The notes under the pieces were generated by a model, which was not told where the DNA came from, ran no database searches, and worked only from the letters and a program-made list of their open reading frames with translations. Below, piece after piece: positions 50,301-62,764 of a DNA stretch of 64,000 nucleotides. The stretch lies in assembly GCF_004210375.1 (NCBI RefSeq), contig NC_134834.1:17725027-17789026 (forward strand), in the 5' to 3' direction. The position numbers were made by a program, and so were the translations under genes. Within the stretch, counting starts at the first letter, position 1. Each line of letters begins with the position of its first letter. The stretch is from Tachypleus tridentatus (Eukaryota; Arthropoda; Merostomata; Xiphosura; Limulidae).

Positions 50301-51292
50301 GGTCTTTGTGCAAATTAATTGAAACAAACGGTCATTTTACAATATTTTCAGCATGGCGGCCGATGTAGGCTCGCTGGACCCGCTGATTTCCTTCAATAGT
50401 CATTTTTTCACACAGACGGCGTCATTAGCTGTGTTTTGCAGTATGGTCGATCTATTTTTGGGATATATAACGAAATTTTGAAGAATATCACGCCATTCGA
50501 AATTGCGTTGGAAGGGCAAGAAAACCAGTCAAAAACAACTTCTTACCAACTCAGTGAAGAAAAAACGGTATCAATGGGGTCTGAAATACAAGAACTGGAC
50601 GCAAGAACAATGGAGGAAGGTGTTATTCAGTGAAGAGACTCATTTCTTCGTACAGTGTTAAAGAAGTCTGCATGTTCGCAGATCTCCAGGTGAGAAACTT
50701 CGGGAATATCACATCAATCAGTTCGTAAAACATCCCTTGAAGAAGATGTTTTGGGGCTTTTTCAGCTACTATGGCGTCGGAGGCTTACATATCGTAGAAG
50801 GTATGATGCGAGGACCACAGTACATCGAAGTTTTGCAGAGAAGAGTCGTTCCAGAATTGAAAAAGAGATTTCCAGATGGATCTGGTATTTTTCAGCAAGA
50901 TCTGGCTCCGTGCCATACATCGAAACTTGTAAAGAATTTTATGACTACAACGCGAATAAAGGTGCTGGACTGGCCTGGAAACTCTCCGGACTTAAATCCT
51001 ATTGAAAATCTTTGGGCGATTTGTAAAGAAAGACATCGGGGAAAAGACTGTACTACGAAAGATATGCTAATTGAGGCCATAATTGAAGTGTGGTACCGCG
51101 ATCCAAACATTAGTAAAGATTGCAGTCAACTCGTGGACTCGATGCCAAAGCGGATTAATGATCTTCTGAAAAATAAAGGCGGTCATATCATGTATTAATT
51201 TGTAAGTAATTTTTGGATTCTCAAAAATAAAACGCAAAAAATTGAAGAAATCGTAATTTTCCGTCTTGTTTCAATTAATTTGCACAAGGGTG
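50301..51292 (+). mobile_element. Tc1-like DNA transposon, decayed copy
   Basis: Flanked by TA (50299-50300 and 51293-51294). Inverted ends share TTGTGCAAATTAATTGAAAC. The 153-codon frame 50737-51198 covers the transposase C terminus: IFQQDLAPCHTS (second Asp) and SPDLNPIENLW (Glu) with 34 residues between, the DD34E spacing of Tc1. Upstream the frame continues through YQWGLKYKNWTQEQWRKVLF but has a TAA near 50658, and the first catalytic site reads FSEETHF, so Asp is replaced by Glu. The N-terminal DNA-binding region is mostly missing: the element is 992 bp, against 1.3-1.6 kb for intact Tc1. It cannot move by itself. Confidence 0.9.
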
Positions 51293-51703
51293 TATTTAGA
51301 TGTTATATTTTTGATATTTGTACTTGTTACGCCGTTCTTCCGTGTTTTCTTTTGTTTTTGTTTTAGGTATTTAATATTAATTTTAACTTCGGTTTCAGTT
51401 ATAGATCTTATATTGTTATAATTGGGGATGCTTTTGTGATTTCTGAAATATTCAAGTTCTACTGAAAATCGTGACTGATATAAAGTTTGGATTTTTATCA
51501 GAGAATGTTCGAGTTAATTATATTGCATGTGAGAGCATCAAATGTGTTTCGGCTTAGGGTCGTGAATGCTAAGGATAGGTAATCCGTGAAAAGTTCAGCG
51601 TTTTCTTGATCTATAGTTGCTGTTTTATAGTCGAATCTTATATTTTGAGGGAATTATTGGTGTGAATCCCCACACACAATTTTACATTTTTATCCCTGAA
51701 GAC

Positions 51704-51954
51704 TTGGTTTGGTTTAAATTTTGCGCTAACGTATACTTTGCTAGCCATCCCTAATTTAACAGTGAAATATAAGAAAAAAAACAGCCAGTCATTTGTCATC
51801 ACCGCCAACTCTTGGGCTACTCTTTCACCAAAAAATAATGGGATGAACTGTATCATTACAACGCCTTACGCCTGAAAGGGCCAGCATGTTTGGTGTGACG
51901 AGGATTCGAACTCGCGACTCTCAGATTACGAATCGAGCATCTTAACCACTTGGT
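51704..51954 (-). mobile_element. tRNA-derived SINE, family 1
   Basis: Diverged copy: TTTGCGCTAACGTATAC tail side, body GGGCTACTCTTTCACC, head GAGGATTCGAACTCGCG. The head end runs directly into a plus-strand SINE tail. Confidence 0.82.
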
Positions 51955-52031
51955 CTTACACTACTAAATTATGGACGGCTAGCGCAGATAGCCCTCGAGT
52001 ACCTTTGCGCGAAATTCTAAACAAACAAACA
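51955..52031 (+). mobile_element. SINE family 1, 3' tail fragment
   Basis: Only the last 75 bp: CTTACACTACTAAATTATGG through GCGCGAAATTCTAAACAAAC. Joined without a gap to the head of the inverted copy before it. Confidence 0.82.
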
Positions 52032-52862
52032 GACTTTTTATTTATTGTAATTCTGTTCTATATAGTTCGCTTCTGTTTCATTATAATTTCTTTACGTTAC
52101 AGATGGTTATTTACGGTAATTATTGTCATTATTACACAAATAAATAATTTACACCACTGTAAAGCACATTCTTCATTATACAAGATAATGTTCTTAACTG
52201 TCAAGCTTGGGACAGCTTGGAAAGTGTCAGTGCAGGAATGTCCATGGAGACGGATTTAGCTTTTAACTTACTAAGAGAAATCAACATTAGTATTTCTTTA
52301 TGAGTTTCATAAACAAATGACGAAACTGCAAGTGATTGAATGCACTACCAGAATAGTACAAAATCTAGAAGTAAAGACAAATAAGAGGTTTAACCAACAG
52401 TTTAATCTTGATCGATTCTCTAAACTATTGTTTTGATTTTTTAATGCTTAAGACAAACGACTTAACCTTAGCATCAGTTGGATAAGTGGAATTTCTTTGT
52501 TGCTCATGTGAATGATGTTTAATTTTGCTAAAGTTGTCGTTAATGTAATTGTGAAGTCTGATTCAGGAATCATGTTTACCAAGTGAATAGTCTAAATGGA
52601 CCCATGCTTCTTACACTGGCGACTAAGACAGTGATGCATTGAAATTTTTAAGTCTTCGATAGGAGGTCCAACCTATCACCACTCTGTACCAGATAGGCTA
52701 TTAATTGAGCTGGCATCTAAAGCAAAGTTTAGTGCAAGTAGCACCAATGACTTCGATTGGAGATCTCTGTCTACGTCTTTTATGTTATTTCCAAGAAACA
52801 TGAGCAGCACTTACATTAGGATCATCCTGGACTTCATCAACATCATTGGGAACAAAAGATTT

Positions 52863-53125
52863 ATGGCCTAGCGCGCAAGTCGTGCGACTCGTAATCCGAG
52901 GGTCGCGGGTTCGCGCCCGCGTCGCGCCAAACATGCTCGCCCTCCCAGCCGTGGGGGCGTTATAATGTGACGGTCAATCGCACTATTCGTTGGTAAAAGA
53001 GTAGCCCAAGAGTTGGCGGTGGGTGGTGATGACTAGCTGCCTTCCCTCTAATCTTACACTGCTAAATTAGGGACGGCTAGCACAGATAGCCCTCTAGTGC
53101 AAAATTCCAAAACAAACAAACAAAC
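52863..53125 (+). mobile_element. tRNA-derived SINE, family 1, well preserved
   Basis: The head is unusually GC-rich (GGGTCGCGGGTTCGCGCCC); the body matches what looks like the family consensus, ending in repeated AAAC. The last part lacks GAGTAGCTTTGCGCG. Probably one of the younger copies here. Confidence 0.9.
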
Positions 53126-53692
53126 TGTCACTGGTCTATATAGTTGGCCAACGCATCCTTTTTTGACCAATACAACAAATGCTATCATGAGGTAGTTTTT
53201 GTTTTCACCTCCAAATATACGTTCCTGTGGCCTGTGACATGTGTATGTGTTAAAATAAATTGCAAATTAATAAGGGTTAATTTACGGGCTTAAAATGATA
53301 AGCAATGCAGATAATTCATTGTATAAATTTGTACGAAACACAACAAACAATTAAACAATAATAATTGTGTATGTCTTGCACAGAAAAATTTATCATTGAA
53401 CGAATTGACGTCACAAAACTTGATTTTCACCAAAAAATATTACGCGTTTTCTTTACCTGATACAATGATAAAACGCTGTAATCTTTATTATTTTCTTACT
53501 TAATTAAATATTGTTACTTAATTACATATTATATGAAGTGAAATATATAAAATTTTAAAATTAGCTATATTTGACTAATTTATCTAACGGATAACCGTCA
53601 CAATGTCGTCATTATGATCGAACGTCATTACCGGCTAAGAAAACTACGGGTTTTATTTAATATTATTGCTGCTGGTTTAGTTTGGTCGTTCC

Positions 53693-53700
53693 TATCGATA
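53693..53700 (+). promoter_or_regulatory. DRE-like motif upstream of RBM18
   Basis: TATCGATA lies about 88 bp before the proposed RBM18 ATG. It matches the core-promoter DRE bound by DREF in Drosophila housekeeping genes. Whether chelicerates use it is inference. It supports the choice of 53788 as the first coding exon. Confidence 0.4.
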
Positions 53701-53787
53701 TTATATATAGACGTTTTTTTCTGAAAAAAAAAAATACCATTGAGTTTAAATAGTAGAAAATTAAATTCTCTCTTTGAGACGTATGAG

Positions 53788-56700
53788 ATGAGCATTTTGG
53801 TTATGGTATGTGAAAACTTTAAATCTGAATTTGTTGAGAACTGTCTTATTTTTAATTTATATTAATTTTGTTCTAACACTTAATAGCTAACAACTCTAAA
53901 CAGTTAAACAATATACGCTGGTAGTTATAATACAACTACTGGTACTGTTAATAAAGTAATAGAATAATAAGTAATACTAAGTTGTTATGCATTATTAATT
54001 TTCTATAAGTACAAATCCTAAAACTTCACTACAAGAGGGTTTTATAATTACTTATAATTACAGAGCAGAAATGTAAGTTTTTGCTTTTACACCTTTGCCT
54101 TAAGTGTAATGTTTAATATTTACTCATAATATAAGTAATACTTAGACTAATATTAGTGTTAGTTATTCTATCCTGTTGATTAGTCCATCATGAATTTCAG
54201 ATAAGAAGTATACAAAAATAATATTTTATTTTAATATATTTCATCTACCACAAGGATTTGTTAAAGAACCATTATGTTTAATACCAGAACTCTTAAGCTG
54301 TGCTTGACAATGACAGAAGACAAATTATATCTATTTAATATGCTGTTTACAGGCAGTACAAAATATTTAATGTTACGGCCTAATATTTGTGAATAAAAAT
54401 CGTGCTAGACTGTGTTAATTTCTATGAAAAAGTTTCAGCATATTTACTCCATTTATGAAACACATAATTTATTAAAACTTAACTTTCCAGATGCCTTGTT
54501 GTTGAACAGTCAACATGGTAACAAGTGGCAAAAGAATCGTGCCTCATAAATCTTTTGACCTTCAAATATGTTATTGATTTTGCTGATGAGGGTAAAGGTA
54601 TGGGTTTGTTAAACGTGGATTTTTGGAAAGCTTTTTACAAGGTGCTACAATGAAGACCATAAAATAAAACGTCCTGTGTGGGTGGGGTGGGGGGAACTCA
54701 GCTCAGTGGATTAATAAGCGAGAAGAAAAGTGTCTTAAATAATTTTCATCAGATTAGACTGGAGTTGTAAGTAGATTACCTCAGGGTTCTGTGCTGGGAC
54801 GTCATTATTTATGGGGCACACATTAATGATAATGATAAGAAATCCTCACGTTTTCTAATGATATTAGGGTACAAGCCCACAGAAGGATATTTGGACAGTT
54901 AAGAGACGTTTCATTGCATCATGTCCTCTGTCACCTAAAGCCTATGTGCACGATAATAACCACCCTATTAAAAGAACACAAATTACGAGATATAACTTCA
55001 TGGCATTTATTGTTATGCCTCAAATGAAACATTTTTCTCCACTTAATGGTTGTCCCCTTTAAAGTTTTGGGTGTAGTCAGTTGTAAGGAAATAGTGATGT
55101 TTTATAAGGGATTTGGATAATTTGGGAAGTTGGCCAGATGAATGAGGTTTTATCTTCGTTAACTTCAAGGTAATGCATATGTGTTAAGTTAAACTATGAT
55201 TATCACTCTGATGGAAGTTAATTTGGTCTTTTCAAGAAAGAAGAGGATTCTAATGTTCTGGTCTATCAGCCTGTCTAGTGGGTTACTGCCAATGTGAAGC
55301 AAACAGGGGCTGTACATACAGGAATATTGAATTTTAGTTAAAAAGATTATGATACCTGTATACAGGTCTCTGGTTAGGCCTCATTTAGAATACTGTGTTC
55401 AGTCATGGGTTCTGTATCTTTAAAAAAGGACTTAGAGTTGTTAGAAGGTATTAAAAGCGTAGTTTAATGGTAATAACAGAACAGTATGTTTATTAATCTG
55501 TTACTTTATTTGACTTTAATTTTTCTAATTGATGTTGATTGGTAACTGTGTTAATTACCCAGCTCTGTTCACTGTATTTTTATTGGCATTCTGGTTGTCC
55601 ACATTGATTGGTTGGTTGATAACCATTCACAGCGTGTGAATGTATGTTGGTAATTTATTTTCCTGGAACAGGTTTCAGTTTTGTTTCTGCATAAAGCTGA
55701 TAAATCTGTTTAAAGAAACTACTGATGAACATTTGGACTATCAGGAGTTGATGACTGATCAGATGTCTATTTCATGAGATAGTTTAGTGTTGAAGATACT
55801 TCTGATGGGTCAGAATAGACCTTTGGTATCTTGTTATAACTAATATATATATATATATATACAGTATGCCTAAGTACATGTAAAAATATGTACATGCAAG
55901 TATATTTGAGATACAAGGCTAGTAAAGAAAATGGCATTTCAGATTTAAAACACAAAAGTTAGTAAATCAAAGGATCTAATAGGCCTAATATTTGTCATTG
56001 TACTCAGCCATATCAAAAATCTCCAGTAAGTTTGTAAAACATGCAAAATGTATTGTACTTTGAGTTCTAGTAAAAGTTGTTTAGAAGTAAGAAGATGGTA
56101 TTCCTTTGTTTTTTGTTAATTATTGTTATGTTCAGACTGGATTACCTCTTTCTTTGTTGTTGTATACATGGGCCTGGTATGGCTAGGTAGATAAGGCACT
56201 TGACTCGTAACCTGTGGGTTGCAGGTTCAAATCCCATCACAACAAACATGCTCACCTTTTCAGCCATGGGGGAATTATGATGTGATGGTCAATCCCACTA
56301 TTTGTTGGTAAAAGAGTAGCCCAAGAGTTGGCGGTGGGTGGTGATGACTAGCTGCCTTCCCTCTAGTCTTACACTGCTAAATTAGGGACGGCTAGAGCAG
56401 ATAACCCTCGAGTAGCTTTGTGTGAAATTCAAAAACAAAACAAAAAACTTGTTGCATAGGTAAACTTTCTCTTCAGTTTGATTGTACATAAATGCTAGTG
56501 CATATCCTAGCTACATACAATATGCTTGAAACTAGGGGTGAAATTCTCAAATATATAGGTGAGTAGCTGAGTGAAGTGGACCTGTTCTTGAAAAAGAAAT
56601 AAAAAATCTACATATGAGCACAAAAAAAAAACATCTTGAGTGTTGGTTAATAAATGTGTAATGTTTTCTGACAGAACTGTGTAATGCATGTGTATCTATA

Positions 56701-59700
56701 AAAATACCTCAAGTAGTATCACTTTAATACCTTAAGTTCTGGTACTTGGTATTGGTAAGTACCAGGAGAATTTCATTCCTACTGGAAACTCCATCAGAAG
56801 TGTTTGAGCTATAATTCAGAGAGTCTGGTAGTGTTGTATTATCAAACATATTTTTGTGATTAATTTTTAAATCTAGCGTTCTTTTTCTTGTTTTCTGTAA
56901 TTTCAGAGTTGCAGAAATATTCCAAAACATGCCACATTTTAACATACTATGTATTTCTTAAGCTGTTTCCAGAGGGCTTTAATAGAAATTTGTGTTAAAA
57001 AGGTTTAGAGATGTGTTTTTATGCCATCAGATAAGAGTGAATTTATGAAAACAAATGTATAAAGTTTTCAGTGTAGGCTTAAATGCCTTCAGTAAATAGT
57101 GTTAATGTAGTAACTTATTGTTTTCTATTTCTTTTTAATATACCATTAAAAAATTAATTTCTTTGTACCTGAAACATGAGTGCTAAGTTTTGTTTAAGAT
57201 GCAGAGAGATATTTAAGTTTTGTTCTTATTTGGTATTTTTTTATTTTAATCCAAGATGCACATCTGTTGTCATGAGTAGTTAGCAGCACATTTTACTTTC
57301 CAGACATGTAAATGTTTACATGTTTCAATCAGGATAAACATTTTTAAAGCATATATTGTGTAATCTTCAAAACACATGATACGTTTGCATACAGTGGATT
57401 TGAGTAAAAAAACAAATTTTGTTATAATGTAAGGAGGGAAGTCTACCCTTGCCTCTGGAACCTTCTCCTTCTACTGCCGATGACAATACAAGTAGGCTGT
57501 GGGTTGGAAATCTAGACAGCAGAATTTCTGAGTAAGCTTTTAATTAAAATGTTATTCATGAGGCTTAGAAATTTGAAAGGTTTTCTTATTAGGAATGCAA
57601 CTGATTATTTACTGTTTATTTATAGAAATGTTTCAGATGTTTCATGAAATATTGAGTATGTTTTGAAACAATGTGTCTTAATTCAGTTTAATTTCAGTAA
57701 AACACTTAACTGTGACTAATATAGTTCTGTTGTTAAATTTTTAATGGTACTTCTCAGAACAGTAGATGCAAACTTTAATTTTGGTGTTTCAAATACAAAA
57801 TTGTATATATAAATACACCTACACATTTGGACACGGGAATGGGATAGTGTGCGGATGCACTGCCGAGATGAGTATCAAACCCTCAATCAATGATTTTATG
57901 TGTTGAAATAACTTAATCTCGTTCAATGAGTGGTTCTGTGCCAAATGTACTCCCAGATTCCTTGTAGAAGATACAATATGGATACTCTATGGAACTTTCA
58001 CCTTTTATGATATTTAGCACCCATGTTTCAAAATCGTTTTCTCAATTATGTGAATATACATGTACACGTTTTCTTCAAATACACAGAAGAGTAGAATGAA
58101 AAGTTAACTTGGTTTTGGTAAGCCTCAGTTCAAACAAGTATAAGAAAAAAATTGGTTTACTTCTAAATGTGTCAATAACAAATAAAAATTATCTTTCATT
58201 TTAAAATACTCATCTGTAATATAAGAATACAGGGTCAGAATTGTAATTATAATTCTTTTTATTACAAAAGAGAAAATGTTAATGAAATCTGGTGTTAAAA
58301 TCTAATACAATGTTGGGTTAATAACATTTAAAATGTTAAGTTTTGTAATTCTGACAGTATTTCACTTATTCGAAAATAAAGCACAAGTTATTTGATTAGT
58401 GTGAAGTATACTTGATTTGTGTTGTGATAATTTAAATTTTTTATTATTGTTGTGAAAGAATGAATGGTTAGAAAAGTATTTGGCCAGTTTGATTTTGTTG
58501 TAAATGTATATATATATAGATGTGGAATGCTGTGGGCTTGAGAACCCACATCTCGCTCTTCTAATTTCTGAATTTCTTATGTGAGACTAGCAAACTGGAG
58601 GTTGAGACTGATAGACAGTGTATCCCCACTGCAATGTGGGTCCTATTTCTTCAGTCGCCTCCAAAACCTAGGATACATTTTATAGTCCCACATTGTAGCT
58701 TATTCTAGGGATCTTTTTTTCAAAAAAAATATGCACTGTATTTTGTTTAATTTTAATGTGTTTTGTTTATGGCTTAAATATTTATGGTTATGATATATAA
58801 AATGTTTTCTTTTTTGTTCTGGTTAGCTGTGATGTTATATTATTGCATATAATAAATATTATTTACTCTTTCCTACTCTCTTGTTTTATAGATATCACAT
58901 GATTAAAACTCTTCAGAAATATGGAAAAGTAAAAAAGTTTGATTTCCTTTTTCATAAATCTGGGCCTCAAAAAGGAATGCCACGAGGTTATTGCTTTGTT
59001 ACATATGAAAGAAAACAACAAGCTGAATGTGCTTTACAGGCCCTGGATGGGAAAATTGCCTTGTCCCAAAAACTCAGCGTGAAATGGGCTCACAATGCTC
59101 CAAATGTAAGCAATTTCTATCTATTATAACCTTGTAAAAGTTTCATGTAATATTTTTGTAAACACTTGTGAAGTTAATTTTTAATGTGAAAGGGTAGCCA
59201 AAACAAATACCTAGTTGTCTTGTATATTTAAGACATTAATGGCTTATACTTAAGTCTTGTGTGAGAAGTTTGTGATATAACATTAGTTGGTTGTTTTCAT
59301 ATTGTATAGGTATTTATTTTTAGTGAATGTCGCACTACATACAGGGTCAAGCTACTTTCTGATCATCTAACCAGTATCAACCGTGAAATTAAAATATTAA
59401 GAAATGAACAAAACAAGCCCTTATTATTCAGCTTTCTCTTAAACTTACTATTTCCACTGCATCTGAAGGCAATCCATTCCAAAGGACATCTACCTTGTTA
59501 AAAAAACACAACAGAAAACTGTCTTATGTGAAGATTAGTGCACTACTCTGTAAAAAACATCACAAAGCTGAAATTGATCCAAATTTTTAATAAAATGGTC
59601 ATTAAAACAAATAAAATGGAAATGTCAGTGATGTTGAGAAAACCCACTTGTAGAGAAAAATATTTATGTAAAAACGGCTCGTTTGGGTTGAGAAAATATT

Positions 59701-62478
59701 TTATGTAGAGGAGCGAACAACGTTTCGACCTTCTACGGTCATCGTCAGGTTCACAAAGAAAGAAAGAGGTAACTGACCGGAAGCTGACCACACGTTTGGG
59801 TGGGGTTGTGTAACTGAGTATCGGAATGTAACCGGTCAGTTACTTACACTGAAAAACTTTTAGGAATGCAAGTACTAGTGAATGTGAAATGTAAGTCATA
59901 ATTTCTTAAGCACCTGGGAATTTGACACAAAATCCAAAACCTAAATAAAATGTCAGTATTTTTGATAGCTTACGTAAAATAAACCAAAATATTCTGTCTT
60001 GTAGATGTGTAATGGTATTATATTTTTTGTTATTTTCATCAGCTTAGCAATAATTACCTGAAGAAGCATAACGTCTGTATGTAACATAACCATGTTTAAC
60101 CTTTCTTTACAGCACTATGAAGTTTCTACTCATCCAAAACCACCTGTCCACCTTCCTGGTACTTTGAAAGAAGAGGTGAAAAAAACTAAAAGGTGAATTT
60201 TGCAAAAATTCATAATCAGTAGAAACCATTGTTTGTAGCATGTTGTCGGTGGTTTTTCATCAACATTTTAGAATGAGAAGTTTAACTTCTAAGAAACAGA
60301 GTGACTTTAATTTAGAAGGAAATTTCTATTGTTAGAGTAAGAGAAGAAACTTAAAATAAAACTACTGGTTAATAATTTATTAAAGATGATTCTATATTTG
60401 TAAATATTTTTTTTTACTTAAAAGATTAAATTTTTTTTAAAAATCTTTGGTTATATATTTCTCTCATTAGACCCAACATCAGTTAAAAATATGACTAATG
60501 AATAAGATATCTAATTTAGGAATTGGAAAACAATTATATTTGTTGAAGTTTCTTGCTTTTCTTTAAGAAAATGCTAGACACAGTAGGATTTCTTAAATAG
60601 ACCTTTTAATTTTCTTATTTCCTGCTTAGGTGTATCTGTTTAAGGAATGTATGTTCTATGTTATGTATGAAGTCAAAGATCTTCATTCACATAAAATATT
60701 AGGATTATCTTGGTATGTAACATATAATTTTGTAATCAGAAACATACTTGGTTTTTCATGAGCTTGTGAAGAGTTTTTCTTAAACTTTTGAATATTCTTA
60801 CCGTTGTATTTCTAAAGTTTTGTCTTTTAAATGAGAAATAAGTTTATTGTACGTATTAATACTGTAAGATTCAAATAGTTGTTTTGTAGTATAAGGTCTT
60901 ACACTGCCACGGCTGTGTGTGTGTTCTCTTCTAGAGCACTGCTGTGGTAGTTTAGAACTTTGTATTGCTACGAAAAGTGTGTTTACGTTTATATTTCCTA
61001 AAGTCCACCAGTTTCAGTAATATTCAAATGTTTTACTGTGTTTTTTATTGTGTGTATATAAAAATAAATAAAAACTTTACCAGAAGACAAAAGTTATTCC
61101 AGAGGAAGTTAGGCTACACAAGGATGTATATTTGTTAAACTGAAGAACCAAACAGTGTTTACGAATGTTTCATGGGCGTTGATACAAGCTGTCGACAGTA
61201 TTGACCACGAAAAGTTAACACAGATCTTGCAGTAGACTGAGGTAGATCAATCAGATATTTAAAATCTGAAGTCAGGAAGTAACAGCTGAAACTGATGAAC
61301 TGAGTAGTTGGTTTTAGGTAAGAGAGGTGTATGACATGGATTTCTATTGTCTCAATATTATGTCATTTGTTTGCAGAGTTTGTAATGGAAAAGGTAATCG
61401 GTAATCAGTTTCTTGGATCTAGGTTATGGTCAACAGTACATGTAACATAAAAAAAATTAGTTACTTCAGAAGCTTTGTTGATAAATTGAGGAATAACAAT
61501 AAATGTCAACATTACCAATATAGTGGTGAGTTTATGATCTGAGGAATCTCCTAGAATATTCATCAAAGTTGGAAGGTAAACAGTAGAAGAGCTTACTTCA
61601 GGATAAAGGTGATGGCAAGTGTGTAAGAAATGACTAAATGATAGATAGTTTTGTTTTTATATCAAGAATAACTCGGTAAGGATTTTTTTAACCAGAACTA
61701 AATAAAAAGCTACTGAAATGTTACATTTGGTCATTACTACTTTCTGGGATTGGAAAGTGGTGCCATCTGCAGAAATAAAATGAAAGTTGGAAGAATTTAA
61801 ATGTGGTGACATAGAATGAACGGTGAAGTATCAGCTACATAGAAAGAAAATTATTGAGGTCTTGAAATATGCATGTGTATGTACACACACACACACACAC
61901 AGGCAACAGAAAATGCACTACTTTGGGCATGTGATTACATCTGAGGATATTGGCTCAATATTGGAGAACGGACTGTAGATGAGAACCTTGAATTATGAAA
62001 GTTAGTTTAGTGTAGACAGTATAGAATGCAGAACCATGGTTGTAATTGGGGGGAACATTACAACCAACTGAAAAGTAAACATTAATCTAACTTTGAGCGA
62101 ATTGTTTATCCGTAAACCTAGGGGTGAAAGAGTTAACTTGTAAAATGCAGTCGTTATTTTATGTGTATAAATAATTTTTATCACTTAAGACCGAAGTAAA
62201 TTATTTTAGCTGTGGAAACATAACTTCCACTACATCAGCATATGGATTTTTAATACATGCTTTGATCTTTCAGCATTAAAAATCAAATCAGTGCCATAGA
62301 AGCCAAATTAAAATCCATGGAGAAGGAGAAAGAACTGGAGTTGGAGAGCTGTTTAATCCGAAACTCGGTTATTGGTTCTTCAACTAGAACTCTTCGAGAA
62401 AATAGTGTTCCAGATAAACAACGTAAGCCTTACACAAGGTCAACTTCGCACAGAAATTCTTCTTTCAAGAGGAGGTGA
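53788..62478 (+). CDS. RBM18: RNA-binding protein 18 (single RRM)
   Basis: Exons 53788-53805 (inferred), 57434-57531, 58892-59105, 60113-60192, 62274-62478; 204 codons plus stop (human RBM18 190 residues). The RRM spans the end of exon 2 and exon 3: RNP2 is [12 protein letters not shown]1 is GYCFVTY, with FDFLFHKSG between and LSVKWAH after. Exon 4 is a proline-rich linker. Exon 5 has a charged helix ([18 protein letters not shown]) and a basic end ([17 protein letters not shown]), as in the vertebrate protein. Phases agree at every junction. Exon 1 (ATG AGC ATT TTG GTT ATG before GTATGT) was chosen because it joins in phase; the acceptor before 57434 has a weak pyrimidine tract, so the N terminus is less certain than the rest. 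The role is poorly known; the family is a conserved nuclear RNA-binding protein. Confidence 0.92.
54555..55470 (+). mobile_element. LINE remnant (CR1-like), RBM18 intron 1
   Basis: In order on the plus strand: [16 protein letters not shown] (RT palm), [15 protein letters not shown] (PQGSVLGP motif), and [17 protein letters not shown]-like residues near 55350-55410. Many stops and frame changes; an old copy. Confidence 0.75.
56170..56448 (+). mobile_element. tRNA-derived SINE, family 1
   Basis: Full length in RBM18 intron 1: head GGTATGGCTAGGTAGATAAG with box B GGTTCAAATCCCA; body CCCACTATTTGTTGG; tail TGTGTGAAATTCAAAAACAA. Many C-to-T type changes. Confidence 0.9.
59400..59570 (-). mobile_element. 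LINE 3' end fragment (CR1-like)
   Basis: CAATCCATTCCAAAGGACAT and ACCTTGTTAAAAAAACACAA match the equivalent stretch of the 48.6 kb copy (CCACCTTGTTAGAAAAATAA). In RBM18 intron 3. Confidence 0.5.
59713..59754 (-). ncRNA. Hammerhead ribozyme motif (Penelope-element type)
   Basis: Minus strand in order: helix I strand GUGAAC, core CUGACGA, U, stem II GACC-loop GUAGAA-GGUC, core GAA, a two-pair palindromic stem III ACGU, U at the cleavage position, helix I return strand GUUCGC. Helix I pairs at all six positions (one G-U). All core residues of the hammerhead fold are present. The tiny palindromic stem III, which needs a dimer to be stable, is the form reported for Penelope-like elements. No reverse transcriptase of that class is seen beside it, so this is an isolated end of such an element. 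Confidence 0.75.
61080..61990 (+). mobile_element. Non-LTR retrotransposon remnant
   Basis: [14 protein letters not shown] at about 61180-61225 (RT domain A) and [16 protein letters not shown] at about 61918-61965 (C-terminal block) are in the order and spacing of a non-LTR protein of the RTE/Jockey-like kind. No continuous frame joins them. In RBM18 intron 4. Confidence 0.6.
61882..61900. repeat. AC microsatellite
   Basis: (AC) repeated about nine times in an RBM18 intron. Confidence 0.9.
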
Positions 62479-62764
62479 AATAATATACATAAAATAACTC
62501 CCACTTGTATATAAAGCTCATTGTCTGCTTAATTGGAAATATTCTGTCTCCTAAATGGGTGGTTCTATGTGGAACGTTACTGAAATTAAGGTTAAATATG
62601 TTCGGTACCACATTTTAACAAGAAAGAATCATTATGTAAGTACCACATTTTTCAGTGTATGATACTAGCAATACCTTACAGTGTCTAGATTGTTCTCTCT
62701 CTACTGGAAGTGAATATTTTGTGGGTGTTAGTGTGTTAGAAGGTTTGTTTGCTAGTTTTGCTGA

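Larger units (their letters stand above)
48001..53787. other. Intergenic stretch between MKK7 and RBM18 starts
   Basis: The two genes are divergent and about 5.8 kb apart. Contents: a minus-strand LINE remnant, six SINE copies or fragments, a decayed Tc1 element and AT-rich sequence. No host exon recognised. The first 150 bp should hold the MKK7 5' UTR and promoter, where I see only a TTTA repeat. Confidence 0.6.

Noticed and set aside
52863-52930. tRNA gene
   Set aside because: It has box A/B-like parts and a cloverleaf-like head, but the same head continues into the SINE body in about twelve copies. It is a SINE head, not a functional tRNA.
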